From Planctomycetaceae bacterium (GTDB taxonomy: Bacteria; Planctomycetota; Planctomycetia; Planctomycetales; Planctomycetaceae): a stretch of 64,000 bases of DNA. The notes under the pieces were generated by a model that saw only the letters and a program-made list of their open reading frames with translations, made no database searches and had not been told where the DNA came from. The stretch spans positions 19,320 to 83,319 of the forward strand of contig JAKFUG010000036.1 in assembly GCA_021732785.1 (NCBI GenBank), in the 5' to 3' direction. Positions 54,227 to 62,644 of this stretch are shown here, piece by piece. The translations under genes and the position numbers were made by a program. Positions within the stretch are counted from its first letter, which is position 1, and every line of letters begins with the position of its first letter.

Positions 54227-55510
54227 TTACAGACCGTTCGAGCGTGAGCCCCGGAAGTAACCGCTGTTGGGAACCGATTGGTAAACGATCTGCATCGCCG
54301 GGGATTCCATCACCTTGCCGCCTTCGTGCAGCGACCGCATGGCGAAGTCGCACAGCGTGCTGGTCACCAACGTCCGTTCGACCGGATAGGGTGACGTCCC
54401 CGCCAGGAAAAATTGCTCGATGTGCCACGTCAACGGATTGAAGAAATTCGCCGCCGGCGGAGCGGGGAGATAAAACCCGGTGGCAACCGGATCGACCTGC
54501 CCCTCGACAGTGCCCGCGAACCCGAACTCCGACGTTTGCTCAATCAGATTGAGAATCGTCCCCTTCGTGCCGTCCGTATATTCAATCAGCACGGCGAGCG
54601 GATCGGCTACGTTGTCGCGCAAGCTGCCGACATTGTTGCTCACGCAATTTTTCAATGCGGCGTCCATCAGTTTCAAGGAGAACCGCCCCGCCGCGGCAGC
54701 CTTCCACACGGCGTCACCCTGTAACGTCTGAATGCTCTTCACGCCGGTCTCGCCTCCCGTGCGGCGTTCCAGCATGCACTGCAGCGATTCGAGGGCGTGG
54801 AACAGGTAAATCTCGACGCTGCCCCGATCGAAGCCGAATGTCACCAATCCTTCACGGAACGGTGTGCTCAGCGGCGGTTCGATCTCGGGTACTCGCCACG
54901 TCACCGGCAACGATGACCCCGCCATCAAGCCGAATTTCATCTCGCGCGCCGTCTGCACCATCTGTGCGGCTTTCTGATGGTCGTACGACAAATGTTTGTC
55001 GACAAACACCGGCACGCTGCGGCCGCTGGTCCGGAAGACGTCCACGATTTGCTGGAACAGTTCGAAGCGTGGATAGAGCACCTGGCCGCGCTCATTCAGC
55101 GGATAGTCGCCGTGCTCGATGATGAGCAACACCGCATCGACATCGAGCGATTTCATGCCGCCGAGCGTCGCCGCCACGGTGTCGCACACTTCGACGTTGA
55201 ACGTCTTGCCGTACTCCCGTCCGAGGTCATCCTTCGGAGATTGATCGTTGTACATCCGCACGAGTTTCAGCGCCGGCTGATGATGAAACCCGTCCTTCGT
55301 GAAGCCGTGAATGATCCGACCGCAAATGTGGTAGGCATGCGACCGCAACCGGTAAATCGAATTGATCGCCGCCACCCGCAACGGCTTTTGCGGCGAGGCA
55401 ACCACGACCGTTTCCGCCGCCGATAATGCCGAAGTCCCGCCCGCCGCCATCGACAATGCCGAAGCTGCAAGAAAATCGCGGCGATTCACACTGCTGACCG
55501 GTCCAGTCAT
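54227..55510 (-). CDS. Tat-exported protein resembling Gfo/Idh/MocA-type proteins
   Basis: 427 residues. SSVNRRDFLAASALSMAAGG is a Tat signal (RRDFL). The mature part has alternating helix/strand texture, with DVDAVLLIIEHGDYPLN and VPVFVDKHLSYDHQKA as in the NAD-binding half of Gfo/Idh-like proteins, but no GxGxxG at the expected place, so cofactor binding is uncertain. ATG at 55510 is preferred over GTG 55519 because AGGTGA lies five bases before it. It starts 5 bases after the stop of the sigma/kinase fusion, so they are probably cotranscribed. Confidence 0.72.
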   Translation of the reverse strand: MTGPVSSVNRRDFLAASALSMAAGGTSALSAAETVVVASPQKPLRVAAINSIYRLRSHAYHICGRIIHGFTKDGFHHQPALKLVRMYNDQSPKDDLGREYGKTFNVEVCDTVAATLGGMKSLDVDAVLLIIEHGDYPLNERGQVLYPRFELFQQIVDVFRTSGRSVPVFVDKHLSYDHQKAAQMVQTAREMKFGLMAGSSLPVTWRVPEIEPPLSTPFREGLVTFGFDRGSVEIYLFHALESLQCMLERRTGGETGVKSIQTLQGDAVWKAAAAGRFSLKLMDAALKNCVSNNVGSLRDNVADPLAVLIEYTDGTKGTILNLIEQTSEFGFAGTVEGQVDPVATGFYLPAPPAANFFNPLTWHIEQFFLAGTSPYPVERTLVTSTLCDFAMRSLHEGGKVMESPAMQIVYQSVPNSGYFRGSRSNGL

Positions 55511-55515
55511 CGCAT

Positions 55516-57072
55516 TCACCTGTGTGTGAGGAGTCGTAATTCACCGAGAAATTCATCGACGGAAGCCGGTCGCTCTTCCGAGAATTTGCTCAGACAACGG
55601 GCGACCAAGTGATCCAGCCCCGATTCAATCCCGCTCAATTGCGACGACAACCGCGGGGGCGGATTGGAAGAGATCACCCGGCCCACAATCTCCGGGATGT
55701 CACATCCGCGGTAGGGGGCGTGTCCGGTCGCTGTGGCATACAGCAACGCGGCGAGTCCATACACATCGGTGCGGACGGAAATGGGACCGAACGCCTCGCT
55801 GCATTGCTCCGGTGCCAGAAAGCCCGCGGTTCCGCCGATGGGGAACTGCGGCTGCCGCGGATCGATGACCCGGGCCATGCCGAAATCAGTCAGGACAATG
55901 CGGCCATGGACGGATCGCAATACGTTCTCCGGTTTCAAGTCGCCGTGCATGATCCCGTGTAGATGCACTGCCGACAAGGCTTCGGCGGCGGCAACCACCG
56001 TTTCGATGACTTCCCGAATCCCCGGACGCACGCGCGTTCGCCAATCGGCCAACGTCTCACCGGCGATCCAGTCCATCACAAGAAACACGGCTCCGTGCGG
56101 AGTCCGACCCCAACCGCGACAGGCGACGATGCGTTCGTCATGGATTCCCCGCAGAAGTTCAGCTTCTCGCAAGAGCGCCGCGACCGCAATGCCGCTGTCC
56201 CACCACACCCGGCGCAGGAATTTCACGGCCACGATCTGGTCCGACGACTTGTCGATTCCGCGATAAACCTTGCCGAAACCGCCCGCGCCAATCCATTGCT
56301 GCAAAACAATGTCGCGGTAAGAAATCGTGGGAACATCGACCGGAAAAGAGGTGTTTAACCGCTCATCCCAATCGCGGTCTGTCACGAGGGGTTCAGCCTG
56401 CGGCTTCTCGTCCTCTGGACTTCGCCGCGCTTCGAGCCATTCCCGGGCCCGTTCCGTCACGCGCCGAATCGTTCGCGGGCTGCATCCGACAGCGATTGCG
56501 ATGGCGTCAGAGGGTTCGCCACGCAGTCGTCTGCTCAGCAGATCGCGATCGCGTTCGTCGAACTGCTGGAGCAAGAGTTCCATTTCATCAGCGAGGAGCG
56601 CCGCGGATTCCGGCGACGGATCACGAGAGGCCACTTCAGCCAGCCAACCGCTGTGTGAACCGCGTTCTTCGTGGTTCATACTCCGCTGGTCGGCACCCTG
56701 GTAGTCCACTTGTCGGGAGACTTTTCGCAGCGTGAAAGTCAGGAGTAACGGCCAGAGATTGTCATCGTCCGGAACCGAGACACGGTGCATTTGAGCGGCG
56801 ACAAAAAAACTCCGCCAGGCAGAAAAGACGGCATCTTCCGGGTCCACGCGGCGTTGCAATTTGCGGGAAAGCCGCGACCGGGCGAGTGCCGTCAATCGCG
56901 AAAGATACCGCTGCACCAGGATGTCCGCGGCACGCTGGCTTCCCTGTTCCCAGGCGGCGAGAAGACGGTGATTGCTGGAATCGTGAGTGATCGGCGTCGC
57001 ATTGTCGAAAAAATCTTTGTGCGACATGGCCGCAAACTGTGTCCGATTCCCATTCACTCCCTGGGAAGTCAT
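55516..57072 (-). CDS. ECF sigma-factor-like domain fused to Hanks-type Ser/Thr kinase
   Basis: About 518 residues. Residues ~36-120 resemble ECF region 2 (LLAAWEQGSQRAADILVQRY ... DPEDAVFSAWRSFF). Residues ~160-215 resemble region 4 with an HTH (DAIAIAVGCSPRTIRRVTER). Residues ~255-518 are a protein kinase: IGAGGFGKVYRG, VAVKFLRR (Lys), HGDLKPENV in place of HRDLKPEN, DFG in LTDFGMARV, LAPEQC. The kinase is thus of non-RD type. No transmembrane helix is seen. The start is uncertain: ATG 57072 or 57027, neither with a ribosome site. It is divergent from the ferredoxin gene. Confidence 0.88.
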   Translation of the reverse strand: MTSQGVNGNRTQFAAMSHKDFFDNATPITHDSSNHRLLAAWEQGSQRAADILVQRYLSRLTALARSRLSRKLQRRVDPEDAVFSAWRSFFVAAQMHRVSVPDDDNLWPLLLTFTLRKVSRQVDYQGADQRSMNHEERGSHSGWLAEVASRDPSPESAALLADEMELLLQQFDERDRDLLSRRLRGEPSDAIAIAVGCSPRTIRRVTERAREWLEARRSPEDEKPQAEPLVTDRDWDERLNTSFPVDVPTISYRDIVLQQWIGAGGFGKVYRGIDKSSDQIVAVKFLRRVWWDSGIAVAALLREAELLRGIHDERIVACRGWGRTPHGAVFLVMDWIAGETLADWRTRVRPGIREVIETVVAAAEALSAVHLHGIMHGDLKPENVLRSVHGRIVLTDFGMARVIDPRQPQFPIGGTAGFLAPEQCSEAFGPISVRTDVYGLAALLYATATGHAPYRGCDIPEIVGRVISSNPPPRLSSQLSGIESGLDHLVARCLSKFSEERPASVDEFLGELRLLTHR

Positions 57073-57089
57073 TTTCAAGGAGTTGACCC

Positions 57090-57371
57090 ATGGCGATGGT
57101 CGTCACCGAACCGTGTTTCGGCTGCAAGTATACCGACTGCGTGACAGTTTGTCCGGCGGATTGTTTTTACGAAGGCGAATCGATGCTCTTCATCCACCCG
57201 GATGAGTGCATCGATTGCGGTGCGTGCATTCCCGAATGTCCGGCAGCGGCGATTTATCACGAAGATTCGGTGCCGCCGCAATGGCTGAATTACATCGCGC
57301 TCAATCGGGAGATGGCACCGGTTTGCCCGTCCATTACCGAGCGGAAGGAACCGTTGGTGCCGCGGCCTTGA
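57090..57371 (+). CDS. fdxA: FdxA-type ferredoxin
   Basis: 93 residues. Two cluster-binding sets are seen: [17 protein letters not shown] (near 10-26) and [12 protein letters not shown] (near 40-51), the arrangement of 7Fe/8Fe FdxA ferredoxins that carry low-potential electrons. ATG at 57090 has AAGGAG eight bases upstream. Its 3' end overlaps the convergent enolase gene by 38 bases. The electron partner is unknown. Confidence 0.94.
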   Translation: MAMVVTEPCFGCKYTDCVTVCPADCFYEGESMLFIHPDECIDCGACIPECPAAAIYHEDSVPPQWLNYIALNREMAPVCPSITERKEPLVPRP

Positions 57372-58662
57372 TGGCATTGCCGCCGCAATAGCTGTAGTCC
57401 CGGTGCTCTTCGAGACGCAGCAACTGGTTATATTTGACGAGCCGTTCGCTGCGGGCGACGGAGCCGATTTTGATTTGGCCGGCGGCGGTGGCGACGGCGA
57501 GGTCGGCGATCGTCACGTCCTCGGTTTCTCCACTGCGAGCCGAGATGACCGCGCGATAACCGTTTTGTTGCGCAAGCCGCAGCGTGCGCAGTGTTTCAGT
57601 CAGCGTGCCGATCTGGTTCAGTTTGACGAGCACCGCATTGGCAACGTGCGTGTCGATCCCGCGCTGCAAGCGAACGGAATTGGTGGCAAAGAGATCGTCG
57701 CCGATGAGTTGGACCCGGTGGCCCAGCCGCGTGGTAAGCCGTTGCCAGCCGTCCCAATCCTCTTCGGCGAGAGCGTCTTCGATGCTGATGATCGGGTAAC
57801 GATTCACCCAGTCGTCGAGACGGTCAATCATTTCATCGGCGGTGAGGCATTGCCCGCCGGTGGCAGCGAGGTGGTAGGCCCCGTCGTGATAGAAATGCGT
57901 GGAGGCCACATCGAGCGTGAACGCCAGGTCGCGGCCCGGTTGATAGCCCCCTTGTTCGATCGCCCGCATGATCAGATCGAGGGCCGCATCGTTGGACGGC
58001 AACCGTGGACCATAGCCCCCTTCATCACCGACCAATGTTCCTTCAAACCCCGCGGCGTTCAGGACGCGGCCGAGTTCGTGGTAGACCGTGACGATCCAGT
58101 CCAAACCTTCGGAATAGGATTTCGCTCCCACGGGCATGAGCAAAAAGTCCTGGAAATCGAGTTGTCCACCGGCGTGCTTGCCCCCGGAGATCATGTTGAC
58201 CATCGGCAGCGGCAACGCCGGGGTGGGGTTGATGCCGCCATGTTCGGTTCGCCAGATTTGATGAAAATGGGCGACAGGCGTGCGACCGAGCGCGTCGGCG
58301 GCAGCGTAGGCAGACGCAATCGACACGGCGAGAATGGCATTCGCACCGAGGCGGCTTTTGTTCGGAGTCCCGTCCAGCGCGATGAGACATTCATCAAGAG
58401 CCGATTGCTGCGCAGCGTCCCTGCCTATCAACGCGGCGGCGATTTCTACACGAACATGGCCGACGGCTTGTCGCACCCCTTTGCCACCCAAACGCGTGCC
58501 ACCGTCGCGGAGTTCGCAGGCTTCTGCGGTCCCGGTGCTGGCACCCGACGGGGCAATAGCGCGGCAGGGACGCCCCCCAGCACAAGTCACTTCTGCTTCG
58601 ACCGTCGGGCGACCGCGGCTGTCAAAGACTTCCCGCGCGGTGATGTGCGTGATGGTGGGCAT
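57334..58662 (-). CDS. eno: Enolase with a substituted active-site His
   Basis: 442 residues; dehydrates 2-phosphoglycerate to phosphoenolpyruvate. Seen: [45 protein letters not shown] (catalytic Glu), [14 protein letters not shown] (metal), [20 protein letters not shown] (catalytic Lys), [16 protein letters not shown] and [13 protein letters not shown]. The loop normally SHRSGET reads SARSGET: the His that contacts substrate is Ala here (codon at 57538-57540). All other key residues remain. ATG at 58662. Repeat sequence begins five bases upstream, so there is no clear ribosome site. Confidence 0.93.
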   Translation of the reverse strand: MPTITHITAREVFDSRGRPTVEAEVTCAGGRPCRAIAPSGASTGTAEACELRDGGTRLGGKGVRQAVGHVRVEIAAALIGRDAAQQSALDECLIALDGTPNKSRLGANAILAVSIASAYAAADALGRTPVAHFHQIWRTEHGGINPTPALPLPMVNMISGGKHAGGQLDFQDFLLMPVGAKSYSEGLDWIVTVYHELGRVLNAAGFEGTLVGDEGGYGPRLPSNDAALDLIMRAIEQGGYQPGRDLAFTLDVASTHFYHDGAYHLAATGGQCLTADEMIDRLDDWVNRYPIISIEDALAEEDWDGWQRLTTRLGHRVQLIGDDLFATNSVRLQRGIDTHVANAVLVKLNQIGTLTETLRTLRLAQQNGYRAVISARSGETEDVTIADLAVATAAGQIKIGSVARSERLVKYNQLLRLEEHRDYSYCGGNAIKAAAPTVPSAR

Positions 58663-58666
58663 GAGG

Positions 58667-58704
58667 AGTTGTCAGTGGTGGGTTGTCAGTTGTCAGTGGC
58701 GAAG
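58667..58704. repeat. GTTGTCAGT tandem units
   Basis: Three near-tandem units (GTTGTCAGTGG, GTTGTCAGT, TGTCAGTGGC) just upstream of the eno start codon, sharing sequence with the dyad at 32655-32730. Confidence 0.6.
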
Positions 58705-58863
58705 ACGGGCAACATCGCTGGCGGTTTCGCGCCCCGCGCAGAAGCCACCGAGTGATCGCGACGCGCGCAGTCTCTGTGGCACGTTGTCCAACAATTGGAA
58801 GAGATAGTCAATTGTCGGAGTTGCGGCGGTTGTTGATCGACAAGTGGTTCAGTCTAAACCCAA

Positions 58864-58943
58864 AAGCGTCGGGGCAGGGGCCCCGACCTATGATTTCGAG
58901 TTGTTCTCACATTCATAGGTCGGGGCCCCCCGCCCCGACGCTT
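58864..58943. repeat. Inverted repeat, GTCGGGGC family, copy 3
   Basis: Arms of 30-31 bases (58864-58893 and 58913-58943), ends AAGCGTCGGGGC and GCCCCGACGCTT, match apart from one inserted/changed G. Outer ACCTATGA / TCATAGGT resembles the CCTA / TAGG ends at 6191-6262. Confidence 0.85.
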
Positions 58944-59012
58944 CAGATTACCCACAACCCATGCCGCGCGCATCGATATCGACGCCGTGTGACCACAGAC
59001 CGTTCAGAATCG

Positions 59013-59840
59013 CTACGCCGCCGCGTTGGATGACGTAGAGACCGTCCCGGCTTCCGCAGCGATGACTTCGCGCACGAGATCGGCGTAGTCGACGGTGCCC
59101 GTGCTTTTCGGGGCATAATCGAAGATCGATTGCCCGAAGCTCGGCGCTTCCGCGAGCTTGATGTTCCGCCGAATGCGGCTTTCGAACAGCTTCGCCGACT
59201 TCCACGGCGACGTCGGGTCGCTGGCTTGCAGGAACCGCGTGAGGTCGTCAGTGATGTCCGCCGCCAACCGGGTGCCGGTTTCATATAGACAGAGCGCGAT
59301 CCCGGTGACGCGCAGATCGCGATTGAGCCGCCGCTTGACGAGCGCGGTTGTCTCAAACAGTTTCGACAATCCCTGCAATGCGAAGAAGTGCGGCTGCAAC
59401 GGGATGAACACTTCTTTGGAAGCTGTGAGCGCGTTCACCGTCAGCACACCCAGCGACGGTGGGCAATCCATGATGATGTAATCGAAGGACTGCGTCTGCT
59501 GCAGCGCTTCCATCGCGCGGCGCAGCACAATCTCCCGGTCCGGCGCGTCGACGAGTTCCAGTTCCGTCGCTGCCAGATCGAGATTCGCGGGCACGACCCA
59601 CAGATTTTCCACCGCGAGTTGTTTCACTTCAGCCAGCGTTTTCCGCCCGGCGAAGACGTCGTACACCGACGGGGTGCGGCCATCGACTTCCACGCCCAGA
59701 TGCAATCCAGCGTGGCCCTGCGGATCGAGATCGATCAGGCAGACCGATTTCCCGCATTTTGCCAGGCCCGCAGCGAGATTCACGCTGGTCGTCGTCTTGC
59801 CGACGCCCCCCTTTTGATTCATCACCACAATGCTGCGCAT
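59013..59840 (-). CDS. parA: ParA family ATPase
   Basis: 275 residues. Deviant Walker [11 protein letters not shown] (near 10-19), [13 protein letters not shown] (near 40) and [14 protein letters not shown] (near 118) define ParA/Soj ATPases that segregate chromosomes, plasmids or position other cargo. ATG at 59840 begins [12 protein letters not shown]; the frame is open to 59972 without family character. No parB or parS was found nearby, so it may be an orphan ParA or part of a pair separated in the genome. Confidence 0.92.
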   Translation of the reverse strand: MRSIVVMNQKGGVGKTTTSVNLAAGLAKCGKSVCLIDLDPQGHAGLHLGVEVDGRTPSVYDVFAGRKTLAEVKQLAVENLWVVPANLDLAATELELVDAPDREIVLRRAMEALQQTQSFDYIIMDCPPSLGVLTVNALTASKEVFIPLQPHFFALQGLSKLFETTALVKRRLNRDLRVTGIALCLYETGTRLAADITDDLTRFLQASDPTSPWKSAKLFESRIRRNIKLAEAPSFGQSIFDYAPKSTGTVDYADLVREVIAAEAGTVSTSSNAAA

Positions 59841-59975
59841 GCGACTGCCCCTGACGTATGAACACGGCGCGATCCCGCGCGGTCGGAACGATACCAGCGG
59901 ACCGATTCCGAGGGAAGACGAAGTTGGCGAGCACGCGGTGGGTTCAGCGCGCGGTGCGTAACCGCAAAGCAATCA

Positions 59976-61541
59976 TTAGCGCGAACCGCGCAGCCGCGGG
60001 TCGCTGGCATCGCGGAGCGCTTCCCCCACGAGGTTGTAGCTTGTGATGGTGATGAAAATCGCCAGCCCCGGGAACCAGATCATCCACGGAGCCCGGAAAA
60101 TGGCATCGCGACCGGACGACAAAATGCCACCCCACGACGGCGTCGGCACGCTGATTCCCAGTCCCAGAAACGACAACGCGCTCTCGGTGAGAATCGCCCC
60201 GGCGACGCCGAACGTCGCCGAGACCAGCACCGGGGCCATCGCGTTCGGCAGCACATGACGGAAGATCAACCGCGACGGCGAATAACCGAGAGCTTTTCCG
60301 GCCAAAACGAATTCCTGATCGACGAGTCGCAGAAATTCGCCTCGGACCAATCGCGCGATGCCCGTCCATCCCGTCAGGCCAATCACGATCATGATGTTAA
60401 ACAGATTGGGGCCGACAAAGGCCACAATGGTGAGAATCAGAAAAAACGCCGGGAAACAGATCACCACTTCGATAACCCGCGACACGAGCAGATCAATGAT
60501 GCCGCGGTAATACCCGGCGAGGGCTCCGACCACGATGCCGATCACCACATAAATGACGACGGCGACGATCCCCACGGACAGACTGACGCGGCCGCCCCAG
60601 AGCATGCGGCAGAGAACGTCGCGGCCGAGTTCGTCGGTTCCCAGCCAATGGGCACCGTCCCATTTCCCGAGCGGACTGCGTTCGGCGGGCGGATCGGAAA
60701 AGAGCGCTGGCGGGGCGTTTTTCCACGCGAGATTGTCGTCATCAATGGAGTAGGGGACCGGCGGCCACATCACGGTTTCATACGTCACGGTCGCCGTCGC
60801 CGCGTCCGTCTCCGCCGCGAGAACGCCGGTCTTATACGGGGTGCGATCGATCCGGGAAGGAACAACCATCCACCACACTGCCGCGGCGAGGCCGGGAACG
60901 ATCCACCAGACAGCGAATTCCGTCCACCAGCGGCGACGGTCCCTTTCTGCCGGGATCACTCGGCCGACCACTCGTGTCCACACTGGCGCGGATAACAACA
61001 CCAGATTCCATGTCAGGAAGAACACGTCCGACCAGGTGAGCGATGCCAGCACCGGATACGAAGCCTTCGAGACCAACGGGACATCGTTACCGCCGAGTTC
61101 TTTCCGCAAGGTGCGCTGCAGGTCTTTCAGCTTGGCCGCGCCAGTCGCCTCCGTTTGGGCGGCGCGAACATCGGCGACCCATTGGTCGAGCCATGTGTGC
61201 CGATCCGCCGGGAGCGCGGTTTTCAATAATCGAACTTGAAGAACGATCGACTTCCAGAGCGTCGCCGTCGTTTTTTCATCGGCCGGAGAGGTTGACGCAC
61301 CGGGTGTGGTGACCGGCAATCGGCCCACAACTTCCCGCAAGGTCCGCACCGCTTCACGAAACTCGAAACGGTTCGTGCCGAAAAAATACAATGGGCGATC
61401 GTGCGCGAGAAACGGAGCCCAGATGCTCACCGTCATCAGCGCGACAATGATCCCCGCACACATAACCGCGAGCTTCCGCTTGCGGAATTGCCGCCAGATG
61501 ATGGCCGCCTGGCTTTGATTCACGTTGGCGTCCTGCGTCAT
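59976..61541 (-). CDS. ABC transporter permease (DppC/OppC type) with large insertion
   Basis: 521 residues, against about 300 for usual DppC proteins. The first helix (KLAVMCAGIIVALMTVSIWAPFLA, ~25-48) is followed by an insertion of about 220 residues containing a charged helical stretch and two extra hydrophobic segments (near 178-195 and 215-235). Then come the normal parts: HWLGTDELGRDVLCRMLWGGRVSLSVG (near 300) and the permease core with the EAA loop region GKALGYSPSRLIFRHVLPNAMAPV. It overlaps the upstream permease by 4 bases (ATGA). Probably imports peptides or another small solute. Confidence 0.88.
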   Translation of the reverse strand: MTQDANVNQSQAAIIWRQFRKRKLAVMCAGIIVALMTVSIWAPFLAHDRPLYFFGTNRFEFREAVRTLREVVGRLPVTTPGASTSPADEKTTATLWKSIVLQVRLLKTALPADRHTWLDQWVADVRAAQTEATGAAKLKDLQRTLRKELGGNDVPLVSKASYPVLASLTWSDVFFLTWNLVLLSAPVWTRVVGRVIPAERDRRRWWTEFAVWWIVPGLAAAVWWMVVPSRIDRTPYKTGVLAAETDAATATVTYETVMWPPVPYSIDDDNLAWKNAPPALFSDPPAERSPLGKWDGAHWLGTDELGRDVLCRMLWGGRVSLSVGIVAVVIYVVIGIVVGALAGYYRGIIDLLVSRVIEVVICFPAFFLILTIVAFVGPNLFNIMIVIGLTGWTGIARLVRGEFLRLVDQEFVLAGKALGYSPSRLIFRHVLPNAMAPVLVSATFGVAGAILTESALSFLGLGISVPTPSWGGILSSGRDAIFRAPWMIWFPGLAIFITITSYNLVGEALRDASDPRLRGSR

Positions 61542-62569
61542 CGGTCGGCCTCAAACGAGACCCGCGGATTGACCAGCACGTAGAGCACGTCCGAAATCAG
61601 GATCCCCGCCAGCGTTAACACGGCGGAAAGAACCAGCGTCGTCATCACGAAGTCATATTCCCGGCGTAAAATGGCTTCGTAAGACTTCCAGCCCATGCCG
61701 GGGATGTTGAACACGAACTCGATAATCACACTGCCCCCGACGAGAAACGGCAACAGGGAGGCCAGCAGCGTAATGATGGGGAACAGGCTGTTCCGGAGCG
61801 CATGCACCAACACCACGCGCGATTTGCTGCACCCCTTCGCTTCCGCGGTGCGAATGTAATCCTGCCGGATGACTTCCAGCATCCCGGCCCGCATTTGCCG
61901 ACTGATGTACGCCAGCCCGCCGTACGTCAAACAGCCCACCGGCAACACGATGTGCTGCACGTAATCGACAAACCGCCCCCATGCCGAAAGCTGATCATAA
62001 TTGGGGGATTTGAGATTCATGATCGGCAACACCGGGGGCGTAAGGCCAATCGAAGTCCACCATTCGGAGACCACCGCCATTCGCAGCAACTCGGCCACCC
62101 AGAACGAAGGCAAACTGTAAAGAATGAAGAGGATGACGGTCATCACGCGATCGGAGCGCGAGTTGGGATACGCCGCACTCCAGATGCCGGAAGGAATTGC
62201 CAATGCGTAAATCAGCACGAAGACGATGCCATTGAGCAGCACGGTGACTTTCAGTGCGGCCCACAATTCATCCCAGATGGGGCGTTCATTCTGGTAGAAA
62301 ATCATGTCCAGCGTGATGAACCGCTTCAAAAAGTAACCGAACTGCACGGGCAGCGGTTCATCGAAATGGAACTTTGCACGAAAGCGCTTCTCAGCCGCTT
62401 CGGTGCCGCGCTCGGCATTGATCCCCGCGGCGGCTTGTTCGCCACCGCCGCCGAATTTTTGCGAACCGGGATCACCCGGCGCGAGCCGAATGATGAAGAA
62501 CGAAACGACGATGATTCCCAACATCGTGGGAATCATCAGCAGGATTCGTTTCAACAGATAATTCAGCAC
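61538..62569 (-). CDS. ABC transporter permease (DppB/OppB type)
   Basis: About 343 residues from GTG 62569 (VLNYLLKRILLMIPTMLG, the family N-terminus). A TTG at 62608 or GTG at 62596 would extend it; no ribosome site decides. Six hydrophobic segments and the core motif GCSKSRVVLVHALRNSLFPIITLLASLLP near 240 are seen. An extra ~80-residue segment after helix 1 (QKFGGGGEQAAAGINAERG) is longer than usual. Pairs with the DppC-type protein and the binding protein upstream. No ATPase genes lie inside the window. Confidence 0.87.
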   Translation of the reverse strand: MLNYLLKRILLMIPTMLGIIVVSFFIIRLAPGDPGSQKFGGGGEQAAAGINAERGTEAAEKRFRAKFHFDEPLPVQFGYFLKRFITLDMIFYQNERPIWDELWAALKVTVLLNGIVFVLIYALAIPSGIWSAAYPNSRSDRVMTVILFILYSLPSFWVAELLRMAVVSEWWTSIGLTPPVLPIMNLKSPNYDQLSAWGRFVDYVQHIVLPVGCLTYGGLAYISRQMRAGMLEVIRQDYIRTAEAKGCSKSRVVLVHALRNSLFPIITLLASLLPFLVGGSVIIEFVFNIPGMGWKSYEAILRREYDFVMTTLVLSAVLTLAGILISDVLYVLVNPRVSFEADR

Positions 62570-62608
62570 GGAGGGGCTTCGGCTCGGAGAGTTCACTGAA
62601 GGGAACAA

Positions 62609-62630
62609 CCCAGGGATCGCAATCCCTGGG
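62609..62630 (-). repeat. Intercistronic TCCG-type hairpin, copy 6
   Basis: On the minus strand CCCAGGGAT-TGCG-ATCCCTGGG, perfect stem, preceded by CGAAG. The loop TGCG differs by one base from TCCG. It lies 14 bases after the binding-protein stop and 39 before the permease start. Confidence 0.72.
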
Positions 62631-62644
62631 CTTCGGCGGTGACA

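Larger units (their letters stand above)
58663..59012. other. Repeat-filled spacer between parA and eno
   Basis: These 350 bases between two minus-strand genes hold the TGTCAGTTG units (58667-58704), a GCGGTTTCGCGCC fragment near 58715-58750 and the GTCGGGGC dyad (58864-58943). No gene is supported; the eno promoter must lie here. Confidence 0.6.
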
